A DNA stretch of 64,000 nucleotides from Dictyobacter arantiisoli (GCF_008326305.1 NZ_BIXY01000023.1:1-64000); one strand, 5' to 3'. Counted from the stretch's first letter, positions 8,389 to 17,646 are shown. Numbers and translations are program-made. The notes: a model not told the origin generated them from the letters alone.

Positions 8389-9021
8389 TTGTTTAATAAA
8401 GCAATAAATAATCATACAAATACCCAGGTAACGTCCTCTTCTGAAAAAGGTCTCACAAAAGAACAATGGCTAAAAAAGGGTATTACTCATTATGAAAATT
8501 TACAATATAAAGAAGCTTTAGAGGCCTGTGAACAAGCAATCCAAATTGATCCTGCTTATGCCCGAGCATACCATGGGAAAGGCCTAGCACTGACTCAAAT
8601 GAAAGCATACGAAGAAGCAAAAAGAGCCTATGAACAGGCGAATAGATTGGCTCCTACTAATGCCAAAATCTGTAAGGATATGGCAGAACTATTTTACATG
8701 CTCGAAGATTATGCAAAATCCCGTATCTTCTATAAAAAAGCGATCCATCTCGATAAAAAATTCGAGAAAGGCTACTTCGAAAAAGCAAATACCTTGCGCA
8801 GAATAGCATACCAGTTTGAACATGAAAAACAGTGGGAAGAAGCTATTAAAGCATATTATACAGTACTTTCCTTTAATCCAGATGACATTCGGGCTCGTCG
8901 CACAATTACCAATATCAGAATGAAAGATGCACCTTTGATAATCGAGCCGGCTCCGATGACGAATCACAACAATATTATTCATCCATTCAATTGCACATGC
9001 CCAGAATGCTATGAATATTAG
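8389..9021 (+). CDS. TPR-repeat protein, AT-rich
   Basis: About 210 residues with at least three tetratricopeptide repeats: GITHYENLQYKEALEACEQA, then GKGLALTQMKAYEEAKRAYE, then MAELFYMLEDYAKSRIFYKK, with a further degenerate unit containing EKQWEEAIKAYY. The tail ends in HPFNCTCPECYEY, whose three cysteines could bind metal. A TTG at 8389 is chosen as start because a perfect AGGAGG (8375-8380) lies eight bases before it. Codon use is AT-rich and lysine-rich compared with neighbours, suggesting recent acquisition. TPRs mediate protein contacts; the partner is unknown. Confidence 0.75.
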   Translation: MFNKAINNHTNTQVTSSSEKGLTKEQWLKKGITHYENLQYKEALEACEQAIQIDPAYARAYHGKGLALTQMKAYEEAKRAYEQANRLAPTNAKICKDMAELFYMLEDYAKSRIFYKKAIHLDKKFEKGYFEKANTLRRIAYQFEHEKQWEEAIKAYYTVLSFNPDDIRARRTITNIRMKDAPLIIEPAPMTNHNNIIHPFNCTCPECYEY

Positions 9022-9064
9022 CTCTTTCTTATTGTTTGGAGTTTATAGGTGATTGCACCTTGAC

Positions 9065-9267
9065 CACCAGGTCCAACCAGGGCACAAAAGAATGGAGAAC
9101 CCACGTAACCGCCACCGTTCTACGGTGGCGTCGTACGTAAACCTCGCCCCGAAGACGGGAATGGAGGCACACGTCACGGCGTTGAGGCATCGCACAGTGC
9201 GAGATAGTCGTCCAACTCCCCCATTCTACGTTGTTCTCCATTCCTCTCGCTTATGCTGGACCTGGTG
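9065..9267. repeat. Palindromic element of about 200 bases
   Basis: Outer arms are imperfect inverted repeats: CACCAGGTCCA (9065-9075) pairs with TGGACCTGGTG (9257-9267), and GAATGGAGAAC (9090-9100) pairs with GTTCTCCATTC (9233-9243). Inside is a perfect stem GCCACCG-TTCTA-CGGTGGC (9111-9129) and a TCGCA-CAG-TGCGA stem (9190-9202). No gene is seen. It could be a MITE-like element or a structured RNA upstream of msrB. Confidence 0.65.
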
Positions 9268-9399
9268 TTCTGGCCTGCGCATGAGAATTGGAATGCCCTG
9301 GTGGCTGGCTGGTTCTCCTTGACTACACTAACTGCGTGTACTACCATAGCAGAGGGAACTCTTTCCGTGTATCAATACAACAATACCAGGGATAAAAAA

Positions 9400-9789
9400 A
9401 TGAATAAATTAACACCTGAAGAAGAACGCGTGATCCTGCATAAGGGAACCGAGGCGCCGTTCAGAAACGAATATGATCACCTGTTTGCGGATGGGACGTT
9501 CATTTGCCGCCGCTGTAATGCACCGCTGTTCTCGGCTGAGACCAAGTTTGATTCGGGCTGCGGCTGGCCTAGCTTTGATGCCAATTATCCCGACGCCGTT
9601 AAGCGTCTGCCTGATCCCGATGGCATGAGGACGGAGATCGAGTGCGCAAATTGTGGTGGTCATCTGGGCCATGTTTTCATAGGCGAGCGCTTTACTAAAA
9701 ATAATACACGCCACTGCGTTAATTCTGTCTCGATCCGCTTCATTCCTAAAGGGCAAGATATACCAGCAACCATCCATCCCGACAAATAA
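9400..9789 (+). CDS. msrB: Peptide-methionine (R)-S-oxide reductase MsrB
   Basis: A 129-residue protein that reduces the R form of methionine sulfoxide in proteins. Zinc-binding pairs CRRC (Cys36, Cys39) and CANC (Cys82, Cys85) are intact, the substrate loop GCGWPSF is present with Cys54, and the catalytic cysteine is Cys106 in RHCVNSVSIRF. The usual length and the standard MsrB N-terminus LTPEEERVILHKGTE support the ATG at 9400; an upstream in-frame extension exists but lacks homology and a ribosome site. The gene is alone and ends in a strong terminator. Confidence 0.97.
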   Translation: MNKLTPEEERVILHKGTEAPFRNEYDHLFADGTFICRRCNAPLFSAETKFDSGCGWPSFDANYPDAVKRLPDPDGMRTEIECANCGGHLGHVFIGERFTKNNTRHCVNSVSIRFIPKGQDIPATIHPDK

Positions 9790-9799
9790 TCACTTGTAG

Positions 9800-9824
9800 G
9801 CAGGCGCTAACGCGCCTGCTTTTT
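9800..9824 (+). terminator. Terminator of msrB
   Basis: GCAGGCGC (9800-9807) and GCGCCTGC (9812-9819) form a stem with a short loop, followed by TTTTT (9820-9824), ten bases after the msrB stop codon. It also faces the end of the convergent STAND gene. Confidence 0.85.
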
Positions 9825-9845
9825 AGTTTGAAGTTGAGCTGGCGT

Positions 9846-12800
9846 TTACGGCCACCAGTAGCCAATCTCTAATGTGGCAGTACAGATGTCTGCGATGACG
9901 CTTCGATTACCTATACGCTGGATAACAGGGATCAGATTGGCGAGATCGGCCAGTGTTTCGCGCCGTGTCTGGTGTGCCATAATACGCAGGCTGTCGTGCA
10001 GGATGGGATAGAACTGACTCGCCTGCGCTGATTGCAAAATGGGCGCGATGGCCTGTAAGGTCTTGAGGCCCAGTTGCGCATCCCCGGTCGTGCGTAACCG
10101 CGCCTTGATCGCTTCTCCTATCGTCATCCATTCAGTCTCGGGATGGTTGAGGAAGAGCGCATATAAGACATCCTTGCTGTGTTCTTTATTCTCGATTGAC
10201 CAGAGCACTTCGAGCAAGGCAGGCAGTGACGCCAGAGGAATAGAGGCCGCCAGTTTCGTTAAGAGCCACGCTCGCTCTCCTTCTGTCTCTACTTGCTGTA
10301 TCATCGGTAATAAGAAGGGCAAAAGTTTGGCAAGTTGGTCTGTTGGCAAATAAGATGCCAGCAGCACAAAGGTACGAAACTGCCAGGGATTACTCCGTAG
10401 CTCGGCCCGGGCATCTTCAGATAGTGTTTCGTCTGAAGGTAGTCCTATGATGTCAATACGTGCTTCCTCGGAGATGGATTTCAACAACGCATCCAGTAGC
10501 TCTAACTTTTCGGGTCCGTAGTGCATTTTTTCAACGATCAATTCCACGGTATCAGCAAATTCTCGCTCTAAGAGGTGCGGAAGTAGCTCCAACACTATCT
10601 GCGACCAGAGCTCGCTCCCCTGCATAAACGTCACATCTTCCCAGACGGCGGCAAAATCGCGGGCTGGCATGTATGGGATAAGATGTAAGAGCAGCATGCC
10701 TCGCAAACGGCTATTACGGAAGAGCATGGCAGCTTTCCAGACCAGCAGGAAATAGTGTTCCGGCATCCGTGGCAGCAGGGCCAACATTACCTGTACCAAC
10801 ATTTCTGTCTGCGTATACTTTTGGATGAAATCGAAGAAAGCCAGGAATGATGCTTCAGGCACACGGGAAGCCAGAGTACGCAAAAGCGTTAAGCTCACAC
10901 TATCCAGTTCGGAAGGCTGGAGACTCTGGACAAATTCCCAGGATTGGGCAAAAAAGCGTTCTGGCGTGCGTATCGCCAGACTACGAAGCATATGCACGCG
11001 CTCAGCAGGATTCTCGATGGTTTCTACTGCTGCCCACACCTGAGGAAAGAGATTTTCTGACATGGTCACCAGGATATTTCTCAGGATGGCACTACGCCAG
11101 CGTTCGTCACTGAACGTCTGGATGGTAGCCCAGAATTGAGGAAAGAAGCTTTCCGGCATTCGCAACGCCAGTTGTTTGAGAAATAAGGCACGCTGCTCTT
11201 CGTCGGGAAGCCCCTGAATAGTATCCCAGAGTTGCATGAAAAAGGACTCTGGCGCATACGATACCAGCGAGGTCAAGATTTCCTGGCGCTTCTTTTCATC
11301 CTCTGTATTTTGAATGAGCTGAAAGATATTGAATGAGTCACGCTGCGCTGCATAGAGGATAATGACCTTCAGGATCTCTTCGCTCCATTGCATATGCTGC
11401 TGGGCTCGCAAGATGGCGTAGAAAGAGGTAAACGTACTCTGGGTGACGTGAGGTGCCAATTCTTTGAGGGCACGCGTCTGCAACAGTTCATTATGCCAGC
11501 CTGCCACGACGTTCAGCACATCTTCAAACAAAGCGGCGGGTATATGTGTAGCAATCTGCTCAATTATTTTTACTTGCAGCTCTTCATTTGACATGGCATA
11601 AATGGCCTTGAGCAGGGTCTGCATGCTGGTTGTGGAAAGCGTCTCTGGCAGGCTGGAAGCACTGCGCTCGACAATGTTGGCACGGGCCTCATCATCATTG
11701 ATGATTTGAAGCACCTGGAGCATTTCGCGCACTCTTTCAGCTTTATGCTCGGCAGGTAAAGAGGTAACCAGGACCTCTAGCACCTGCCCACGGTGTCCAC
11801 GATCATGCATGCCTTTGATGATGCTCAGTGCCTCCAGGAGCAGGGATTCAGGCAGGCGAGGAGCCAGGGCAATAAAGGCCTGCACCTGATATTGTTCATT
11901 CCAGAGTCTACGTACCTCGCCTAAGGCGTGCGGTAGCCAGTTTTCGGGCAGACGGCTCCCCAGTTTGGTCAGGATGTGGGTACGCATCTCCTCGCTTTGA
12001 GAGCGCCAGTTTACTTTAAAAATCTCTGGCAACATAAAGTCGAAGATGGTTGTCAGTGCCGCATCCGACAGACGAGGCAGGATAGCCAGCAAGGTCTGCA
12101 AGCGCTCCTCGGGCGTTTTCAGAGCATAAAACACATCCGCCAGCGCAATAGCTTCACGACCATGATTGCGTTCAGCAAAGCAGGCATTCAATTCAGCCCA
12201 AAGCCAGACATGATAGCCTTGATCGTGGATAGTTGAGCCAGCGGCCAATAAGCGGGAAAGGTCATCCAGCGCAAAGTAGGAAGCCATTTGGGCCAGCAAT
12301 TCCACCCGATAGCCTTCATCCCAGATATCCTGCGCACTCGCCAGCACCTGCGACAATCCTTCGGCGGATAAGCGCGGCAAGAGCTGGATCAGGACATGGA
12401 TGCGCAACTCACTCCCTTTGATCGACTGGATGACCCGCAACAAAAACGCAAACTTTTCGACAGGCAGATGAGGAATTAGCTCCACCAGAGCACTGGCACG
12501 ATAGCTTTCATCCCAGTAGTCTTCAATCTCTTGTAGGAGCGGCTCCAGACGGTCAGATGGCAAAAAAGGAGCCAGTTTGACCAGCATATCAATGTGCACC
12601 ATCTGATCTTCAATCTTCGGCTCTAGCTGCCAGATCGTTTGCAGCACCTCCTGTCGAGCCTGCTGCGGCAGAAAAAGGGCCAGTTCAGTCAGCAGGCGAA
12701 GTTGCGAGAGCCCATCGTGCATATGCTCGGCATATGGCACAATTTCCTCTAACAACTTAGCGGTCAGGCGGGGAAGCAATGCCAGCACGGCCTGCGTTTG

Positions 12801-14876
12801 ATAGCGCTCATCCTGTACATTCCAGAGGGTATGCAAGACCGGGCGCTGCTGCTCAGCAGAGAGATAGGGGGCCAATCCTTCCAAAGCCAGGACATAATAT
12901 TCCTCATCCAGAAGCTCTTGCGTATATGCCAGCGCCTTCTCAAAGAGTTGTGGATGATCAGCCAGGGAGGGAGCCAGTTCAGCCAGGGTGCCAGCTCGAT
13001 CAGCCTCATCTTCAATCTGCATAATGGTTTCCAGCACCTGCCAGAGGAGCACTTCAGGAAAATGAGGGGCCAGCTCAATCAACGCATCCAGGCGAGCATA
13101 TTCGTCCTTGAACGACATGACACTGTCCAGCGCCTCTTGTAAGATATTGGTGCGCAGTGGCTCCTGCACATAGGGAGCCAGTTCCACCAGTTCGCGGGCA
13201 CGGGGCAGAAGATCAGAGATCAGACGGATACAGGCCAGGCCCTGTGCGGGCGTCCAGACGCCAGTTTTGACCGCCTCCAACATCAAGCGGGGCGAGATAT
13301 TATTAGTCACACTATTAATGCTCACCAGACACAACAAGCAACGCAGTTCCTCGGCCAAGTAAGGGATCTCTTTACCAACCGCCAGCGCCTCTTGATTCTC
13401 ATATGCGGCGGCACGCCAGGCTCGCTCCACATCACTGAGAAAACCCGCGCTGGCACGATCCAATTTCTCCCAGGCTCGTCGCCAGCCATCGCTCACCAGC
13501 GCCAGCAGCATATCCGCATCAGCTTGCGCCCGCTCCAGGTGTGCTCCATAATACTGGATAATATAGGAGGAGGCAGCGGCAGGGTCCAGGTTGCCAGTAT
13601 TCAACGCCGTCAGGGTGCGCTCGCCCCAATCCAGGAAACGCTGTTCTACCTGCTGACGCTCTTCAGCACGCAGGAATTCCTCCAGGAAGTAATTGCCCAG
13701 GCGTGGATGGCTAAAAACATAGCCCTGATCTCTCCCATCGCCAGTCACCAGACGGGCAAGGGCCGCCATCGCCTGCTCAAGATCCAGCACCGTAAAATCC
13801 GCCGCGGATGGCAACAACTGCAGCATATCCTCTTTACTCAGCGGTCCCAATGCGCCCGCCAGGAGATTCAGGACTACTTGAGCTGCCTGTTCACGTTGGG
13901 GAGCCGTCTCACTCCATAGCACGTGTTGGTCTTTCCACCAGCGCTCGAAATAGCCGGATAGACCGGGACGGCAGGCACGTAAATCTTCTGGCTGCAAGCG
14001 TACAGCCGCCTCACCGCGCTCCCAGAGATCATCCACATACAGGCGTACCAGCAGAGGATCACCCTCACTCAATCGATAGAATTCTGCGATAATATCGATG
14101 CGCGAACTCAAAAGATCCAACGGGAATCCCATCTGTGTCAAAACGCTGGCAATGCCTGTACGATCCAGAGGATAGAGCTCCATTGTGTGTGTCAGATCCT
14201 CACGTGTCCAGCCGAGTCGGCGTAACCACGCGCCTGCCCCTGGATCATTCGCCAGATAGCGCGCCGAAACAACGATACGCAAGCCAGAGGGCGGATCAAG
14301 CGGAAAGAGATCAGGACCCACCGACCAATCGGCTGCTTCATCGATACCATCCAAAACCAGCACCAGCGTCCGCCCATCCGCCAGGGGACGCGTCACATAT
14401 TCAACCAGCAAGGAACGCCAGACCTCTTCGGGCAGATTGGGATCGGCAGGAACCTTTTCGCCATGCAGGCTTGCCAGCAACGCCACCAGCGCTGGAAAGG
14501 CGACCCCGGCCAGATTGGTGCGAAAGCGGATACTCACAGGGAAATACGCAACCGCGATAGAGCGCTGGCGCTGGGCCAGCAGTCTCTGACACCAGCGTAG
14601 CAGGAGAGCAGATTTACCGCGACCAGCGGGAGCTGCCAGCAGTAGATAAGGAGAAACATGCTCAGTAGCAGTCACCCAGGCGTCCAATTGTGCAAAATCT
14701 TTCGTGCGTCCACCGAAGGGAACAGGATGGTGCACGTCGCCCAGATACTCGGTCAGAAAATTTTTAACACGTGTCGCAGCATCGGTTGGCAGCGCGCGCA
14801 ATCCCTGTGTCAGGGAATTTGTCAGAGTGGTAAAATCGCCATAATTTAATCCATCATTATCGTACATATCCAGCAC
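9846..14876 (-). CDS. Giant STAND-type NTPase with ~30 helical repeats
   Basis: A 1676-residue protein. Residues 81-90 hold the P-loop AAPAGRGKSA, 171-180 the Walker B strand LVLVLDGIDE, and IVVSARY near 201 the sensor strand, all typical of NACHT/STAND ATPases. A helical/winged region follows to about residue 540. From there to about 1650 come roughly thirty repeats of about 32 residues with the pattern R-x-x-x-L-x-x-L-A-P-x-L-P-E and a second helix ending I-x-D-E. Such solenoids usually sense a ligand and hold the ATPase off. The 45-residue N-terminus is too short for a standard effector enzyme, so the effector may be a separate protein. No signal peptide. It stands alone. Defence or programmed-death signalling is inferred only. 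Confidence 0.85.
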   Translation of the reverse strand: MLDMYDNDGLNYGDFTTLTNSLTQGLRALPTDAATRVKNFLTEYLGDVHHPVPFGGRTKDFAQLDAWVTATEHVSPYLLLAAPAGRGKSALLLRWCQRLLAQRQRSIAVAYFPVSIRFRTNLAGVAFPALVALLASLHGEKVPADPNLPEEVWRSLLVEYVTRPLADGRTLVLVLDGIDEAADWSVGPDLFPLDPPSGLRIVVSARYLANDPGAGAWLRRLGWTREDLTHTMELYPLDRTGIASVLTQMGFPLDLLSSRIDIIAEFYRLSEGDPLLVRLYVDDLWERGEAAVRLQPEDLRACRPGLSGYFERWWKDQHVLWSETAPQREQAAQVVLNLLAGALGPLSKEDMLQLLPSAADFTVLDLEQAMAALARLVTGDGRDQGYVFSHPRLGNYFLEEFLRAEERQQVEQRFLDWGERTLTALNTGNLDPAAASSYIIQYYGAHLERAQADADMLLALVSDGWRRAWEKLDRASAGFLSDVERAWRAAAYENQEALAVGKEIPYLAEELRCLLCLVSINSVTNNISPRLMLEAVKTGVWTPAQGLACIRLISDLLPRARELVELAPYVQEPLRTNILQEALDSVMSFKDEYARLDALIELAPHFPEVLLWQVLETIMQIEDEADRAGTLAELAPSLADHPQLFEKALAYTQELLDEEYYVLALEGLAPYLSAEQQRPVLHTLWNVQDERYQTQAVLALLPRLTAKLLEEIVPYAEHMHDGLSQLRLLTELALFLPQQARQEVLQTIWQLEPKIEDQMVHIDMLVKLAPFLPSDRLEPLLQEIEDYWDESYRASALVELIPHLPVEKFAFLLRVIQSIKGSELRIHVLIQLLPRLSAEGLSQVLASAQDIWDEGYRVELLAQMASYFALDDLSRLLAAGSTIHDQGYHVWLWAELNACFAERNHGREAIALADVFYALKTPEERLQTLLAILPRLSDAALTTIFDFMLPEIFKVNWRSQSEEMRTHILTKLGSRLPENWLPHALGEVRRLWNEQYQVQAFIALAPRLPESLLLEALSIIKGMHDRGHRGQVLEVLVTSLPAEHKAERVREMLQVLQIINDDEARANIVERSASSLPETLSTTSMQTLLKAIYAMSNEELQVKIIEQIATHIPAALFEDVLNVVAGWHNELLQTRALKELAPHVTQSTFTSFYAILRAQQHMQWSEEILKVIILYAAQRDSFNIFQLIQNTEDEKKRQEILTSLVSYAPESFFMQLWDTIQGLPDEEQRALFLKQLALRMPESFFPQFWATIQTFSDERWRSAILRNILVTMSENLFPQVWAAVETIENPAERVHMLRSLAIRTPERFFAQSWEFVQSLQPSELDSVSLTLLRTLASRVPEASFLAFFDFIQKYTQTEMLVQVMLALLPRMPEHYFLLVWKAAMLFRNSRLRGMLLLHLIPYMPARDFAAVWEDVTFMQGSELWSQIVLELLPHLLEREFADTVELIVEKMHYGPEKLELLDALLKSISEEARIDIIGLPSDETLSEDARAELRSNPWQFRTFVLLASYLPTDQLAKLLPFLLPMIQQVETEGERAWLLTKLAASIPLASLPALLEVLWSIENKEHSKDVLYALFLNHPETEWMTIGEAIKARLRTTGDAQLGLKTLQAIAPILQSAQASQFYPILHDSLRIMAHQTRRETLADLANLIPVIQRIGNRSVIADICTATLEIGYWWP

Positions 14877-15139
14877 AATCCTTTCCCCTGGTCCACTGAG
14901 CCTCGTAAAGATGAGTGAGTTTAGCGCCTCTTAAAGAGTATAACACGAAAATTGCTCAATTTATCTTATTCAAGAAAAGAGTACCAGTATCTTCAACAGC
15001 TTGCGTTTTCGCAAGGATCTTTGTATCTTTTAAGCAATGACCTCTCTACTCTGACAGATAGAATGTGCCAGACTCCTGCGGTCTCCAGGCATTCCACCCT
15101 TCCCAGTAGTGATGGAAGTGGGAAGGTGGCGCTCCGTCA
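14877..15139. other. Upstream region of the STAND gene; no gene seen
   Basis: No supported coding region. One stem is visible where CCACCCTTCCCA (about 15096-15107) faces TGGGAAGGTGG on the far side of a short loop, next to the mobile element. The promoter of the STAND gene should lie near 14880-15000 but no clear consensus was recognised. Confidence 0.5.
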
Positions 15140-15373
15140 GGGGCTGCCGCCCCATAGGTGCGAACGTAAGCGGGATTGTTAAGGGTGCAACCCTTAACCT
15201 GGGGTTCGGGGCTGTGCCCCGATCTCTCACCTCCCTCTCGCCGCCGCGCGCGGCGGCGAAGAAAAGAAGAAAAAGGGGTATTTGGGGACACCCCAAACCC
15301 CGGCAAAGGGCTGGCCGCCCTTTGCAATCCCGCTTGAAAAGCCTTCTGTTCGCACCTATGGGGCTGCCGCTCC
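15140..15373. mobile_element. Hairpin-array element with 16-bp inverted ends and target repeat
   Basis: CCCCATAGGTGCGAAC (15150-15165) and GTTCGCACCTATGGGG (15348-15363) are perfect 16-base terminal inverted repeats. Just inside, AGCGGGATTG and CAATCCCGCT pair again. The interior is a run of stems: AAGGGTGCAACCCTT, GGGGCTGTGCCCC, GCCGCCGCGCGCGGCGGC, TTTGGGGACACCCCAAA and AAAGGG-CTGGCCG-CCCTTT. The flanks GGGGCTGCCGCCCC (15140-15153) and GGGGCTGCCGCTCC (15360-15373) look like a target-site duplication. No open frame of note; a non-autonomous element. Confidence 0.75.
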
Positions 15374-15431
15374 TGCACCCCACTTTAACCTGATAGTCTG
15401 ACACATTCATAGATTGAAAGGAAAGCCATAC

Positions 15432-16415
15432 ATGACATCAATGCCCGCTCTATTGGGGATGCACCATGTTACTGCAATTGCGAGTGATCCACAGCGCAAT
15501 ATCCATTTTTATACAGGAGTCCTTGGACTGCGTCTGGTGAAGGTAACCGTAAATTTTGATGATCCTTTTTCTTATCATTTGTATTATGGAAATGAGGTAG
15601 GTAATCCAGGTACGATCCTCACCTTTTTTATCTGGCCGGGCGCGCGCCGGGGTCGCCAGGGAACAGGGCAAATTGTTTCAACCTCATTTTCAGTACCTCA
15701 ATCGTCCTTGAGTTACTGGGTTGGACGCTTGATCGAACACGGTGTCTCCTATGATGGACCCGTATCGCGCCTCGGTGAACGGGTGATTACTTTCCGTGAT
15801 CCAGACGGGCTGGCCCTGGAACTGGTTGGCTACGCCGGAACTGAACACCGTGCAGGCTGGGGTGGTGGCACGGTACCAGCCGAACATGCGATCCGTGGCC
15901 TGTCCGGCGTCATGCTCTGGGAAGAGGATTATGATCAAACAGCACGCACGCTCACCGAGATATTAGGTTTCCAGCACATCGCAGAGGAGGAGAATGTCAC
16001 CCGCTACGCACTCGCAACAGACGCAGGCATAGGAATACCCGGTACACGTATCGATGTGCGCCGAGCATCTGGCTTCTGGACGGGCAAGGTTGCGGTGGGA
16101 ACAGTCCATCATGTAGCATGGCGAACAGCAACGGATGAAACGCTGCTGGCGTGGCGAGAGATCCTGAAAGCTCAGGAATTCAATGCTACGCCGGTCATGG
16201 ATCGCGAATACTTTCATTCCGTCTACTTTCCAGAGCCCGGCGGCGTGCTCTTCGAGATCGCTACTGATCCTCCCGGCTTTACTATCAATGAAACGGTCGA
16301 GCAACTGGGCACGCAACTACAGCTACCACCCTGGATGGAAGATTCACGCGCCGAGATAGAGGCCGCCTTACCACCTCTCTCATTGTCAACAATGCCAGCA
16401 AAAGAGGACGTGTGA
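15432..16415 (+). CDS. VOC-family ring-cleaving dioxygenase (MhqO-like)
   Basis: About 327 residues made of two vicinal-oxygen-chelate halves. The first begins LLGMHHVTAIASDPQRNIHFYTGVLGLR, with the metal-ligand His in MHHVT, and includes FRDPDGLALELVG. The second half has VHHVAWRT (metal His) and FEIATDPPGF (metal Glu). This pattern matches the glyoxalase-like ring-cleaving dioxygenases of the MhqO/YfiE group, which open hydroquinone-type rings with Fe(II) and oxygen. The ATG at 15432 follows an AAAGGAAA site; an earlier in-frame codon adds only six residues. A DUF5996 gene follows after 68 bases on the same strand, possibly cotranscribed. Substrate not known. Confidence 0.88.
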   Translation: MTSMPALLGMHHVTAIASDPQRNIHFYTGVLGLRLVKVTVNFDDPFSYHLYYGNEVGNPGTILTFFIWPGARRGRQGTGQIVSTSFSVPQSSLSYWVGRLIEHGVSYDGPVSRLGERVITFRDPDGLALELVGYAGTEHRAGWGGGTVPAEHAIRGLSGVMLWEEDYDQTARTLTEILGFQHIAEEENVTRYALATDAGIGIPGTRIDVRRASGFWTGKVAVGTVHHVAWRTATDETLLAWREILKAQEFNATPVMDREYFHSVYFPEPGGVLFEIATDPPGFTINETVEQLGTQLQLPPWMEDSRAEIEAALPPLSLSTMPAKEDV

Positions 16416-16483
16416 GATAGATTTCCGCCAGAAGAAAGCTCAAAGTATCCATAAGCAGCAATCGAAAGGGGAATGAGCCAATT

Positions 16484-17407
16484 ATGACCATGGCACAAAC
16501 ATCACAGCAAATGGCAAACCAGGAACTCTGGCCTGAGTTACCTTTCACAACCTGGAAGCCAACGGGCGAAACGCTCCATATGTGGACACAGATCATTGGC
16601 AAGATCAAGCTGGCCTTAAATCCTTATGTCAATCATTGGTGGCAGGTCCCTCTCTATGTGACAGCATCTGGACTAACCACCTCCGCCATTCCCTATGCAG
16701 GTGGAACATTTGAAATCCAATTTAACTTTCTCCACCATAACCTGCTTATTCATACCAGCAGAGGTGCCAGCAAAACCTTACGGCTGTATTCACGCTCTGT
16801 CGCCAATTTCTATCAAGAAGTCATGACCTCATTGCAGGCATTGGGCATTGACGTTCACATCTATACCCTCCCGCAAGAGGTCCCACATCCCATCCGCTTT
16901 GAGAAAGACGAGGTACACGCTACCTATGATCCACTTCTGGTCAATCGCTACTGGCAGATCCTGGTGCAGACCGACAAAGTCATGCAACGCTATCGCTCCC
17001 ACTTTATCGGAAAGAGCAGTCCTATTCATCTCTTCTGGGGCAGCCTCGATCTGGCCGTAACCTTCTTCTCAGGACGCGCCGCACCAGAACGTCCAGAAGT
17101 CGATCCGGTTACACGCGAAGCCTACTCACACGAAGTGATCAGCGCTGGCTTCTGGCCCGGCGGCGACAACTTTCCCGAACCTGCCTTCTATTCTTATGCC
17201 GCCCCCATCCCTCAAGGACTCGAAAACGCCACGCTTCAACCTGCCCTGGGCGCGTATAATCAGAAGATGGGTGAATTTATCTTACCGTATAACACAATGC
17301 GCAATACCCCGGCACCTGCCCAGACCCTGCTGGACTTTTATCAGCATGCTTATGAGGCCGCCGCCAATCTAGCCCATTGGGACCGGACTGCCTTAGAGAA
17401 AAGATAG
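16484..17407 (+). CDS. DUF5996 family protein
   Basis: A 307-residue soluble protein with the full pattern of DUF5996: WPELPFTTWKPTGETLHMWT near the N-terminus, the central HHWWQVPLYVT-like NHWWQVPLYVTASGL, the HLFWGSLDLAVTFFSGR segment near residue 185 and ISAGFWPG toward the end. No catalytic motif is recognised and no function is known for the family. It follows the VOC dioxygenase gene by 68 bases, so the two may form an operon, although the pairing by itself does not reveal a role. Confidence 0.85.
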   Translation: MTMAQTSQQMANQELWPELPFTTWKPTGETLHMWTQIIGKIKLALNPYVNHWWQVPLYVTASGLTTSAIPYAGGTFEIQFNFLHHNLLIHTSRGASKTLRLYSRSVANFYQEVMTSLQALGIDVHIYTLPQEVPHPIRFEKDEVHATYDPLLVNRYWQILVQTDKVMQRYRSHFIGKSSPIHLFWGSLDLAVTFFSGRAAPERPEVDPVTREAYSHEVISAGFWPGGDNFPEPAFYSYAAPIPQGLENATLQPALGAYNQKMGEFILPYNTMRNTPAPAQTLLDFYQHAYEAAANLAHWDRTALEKR

Positions 17408-17430
17408 GCGACCAGGCGACCAGGCGACCA
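17407..17430. repeat. Three tandem 8-base units GGCGACCA
   Basis: GGCGACCA is repeated exactly three times starting within the stop codon region of the DUF5996 gene and followed by a partial GGC-A unit. A short slippage-prone tract with no evident role. Confidence 0.9.
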
Positions 17431-17573
17431 GGCAAGAGCGGTGTAAAGTGCTTACACACATACTTTCTTCTATGCAACATTCTCGATCCTACAGAAGCAC
17501 ACAAATATTTGCATACCTGTAAATATGGTATACTCCACTGTGAAGCAATAGTAGGATCATATACCACAATGGG

Positions 17574-17606
17574 GAGAGCTCCTTATAAGAAGATGAAGGA
17601 GCTCTC
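17574..17606. repeat. 11-bp stem-loop upstream of the deacetylase gene
   Basis: GAGAGCTCCTT (17574-17584) pairs exactly with AAGGAGCTCTC (17596-17606). No T-run follows, so it may be a leader structure or part of a repeat rather than a terminator. Confidence 0.75.
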
Positions 17607-17608
17607 TT

Positions 17609-17646
17609 CCCATAGGCGCGAACATAAGGCTTTGCAATCCCGCTTC
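17609..17646. repeat. Truncated copy of the 15.15 kb hairpin-array element
   Basis: CCCATAGGCGCGAACATAAG matches the left end of the element at 15151 with two changes, and is fused directly to GCTTTGCAATCCCGCTTC, which matches its right inner part. The interior hairpins are gone, so this is an internal-deletion derivative. Confidence 0.65.
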
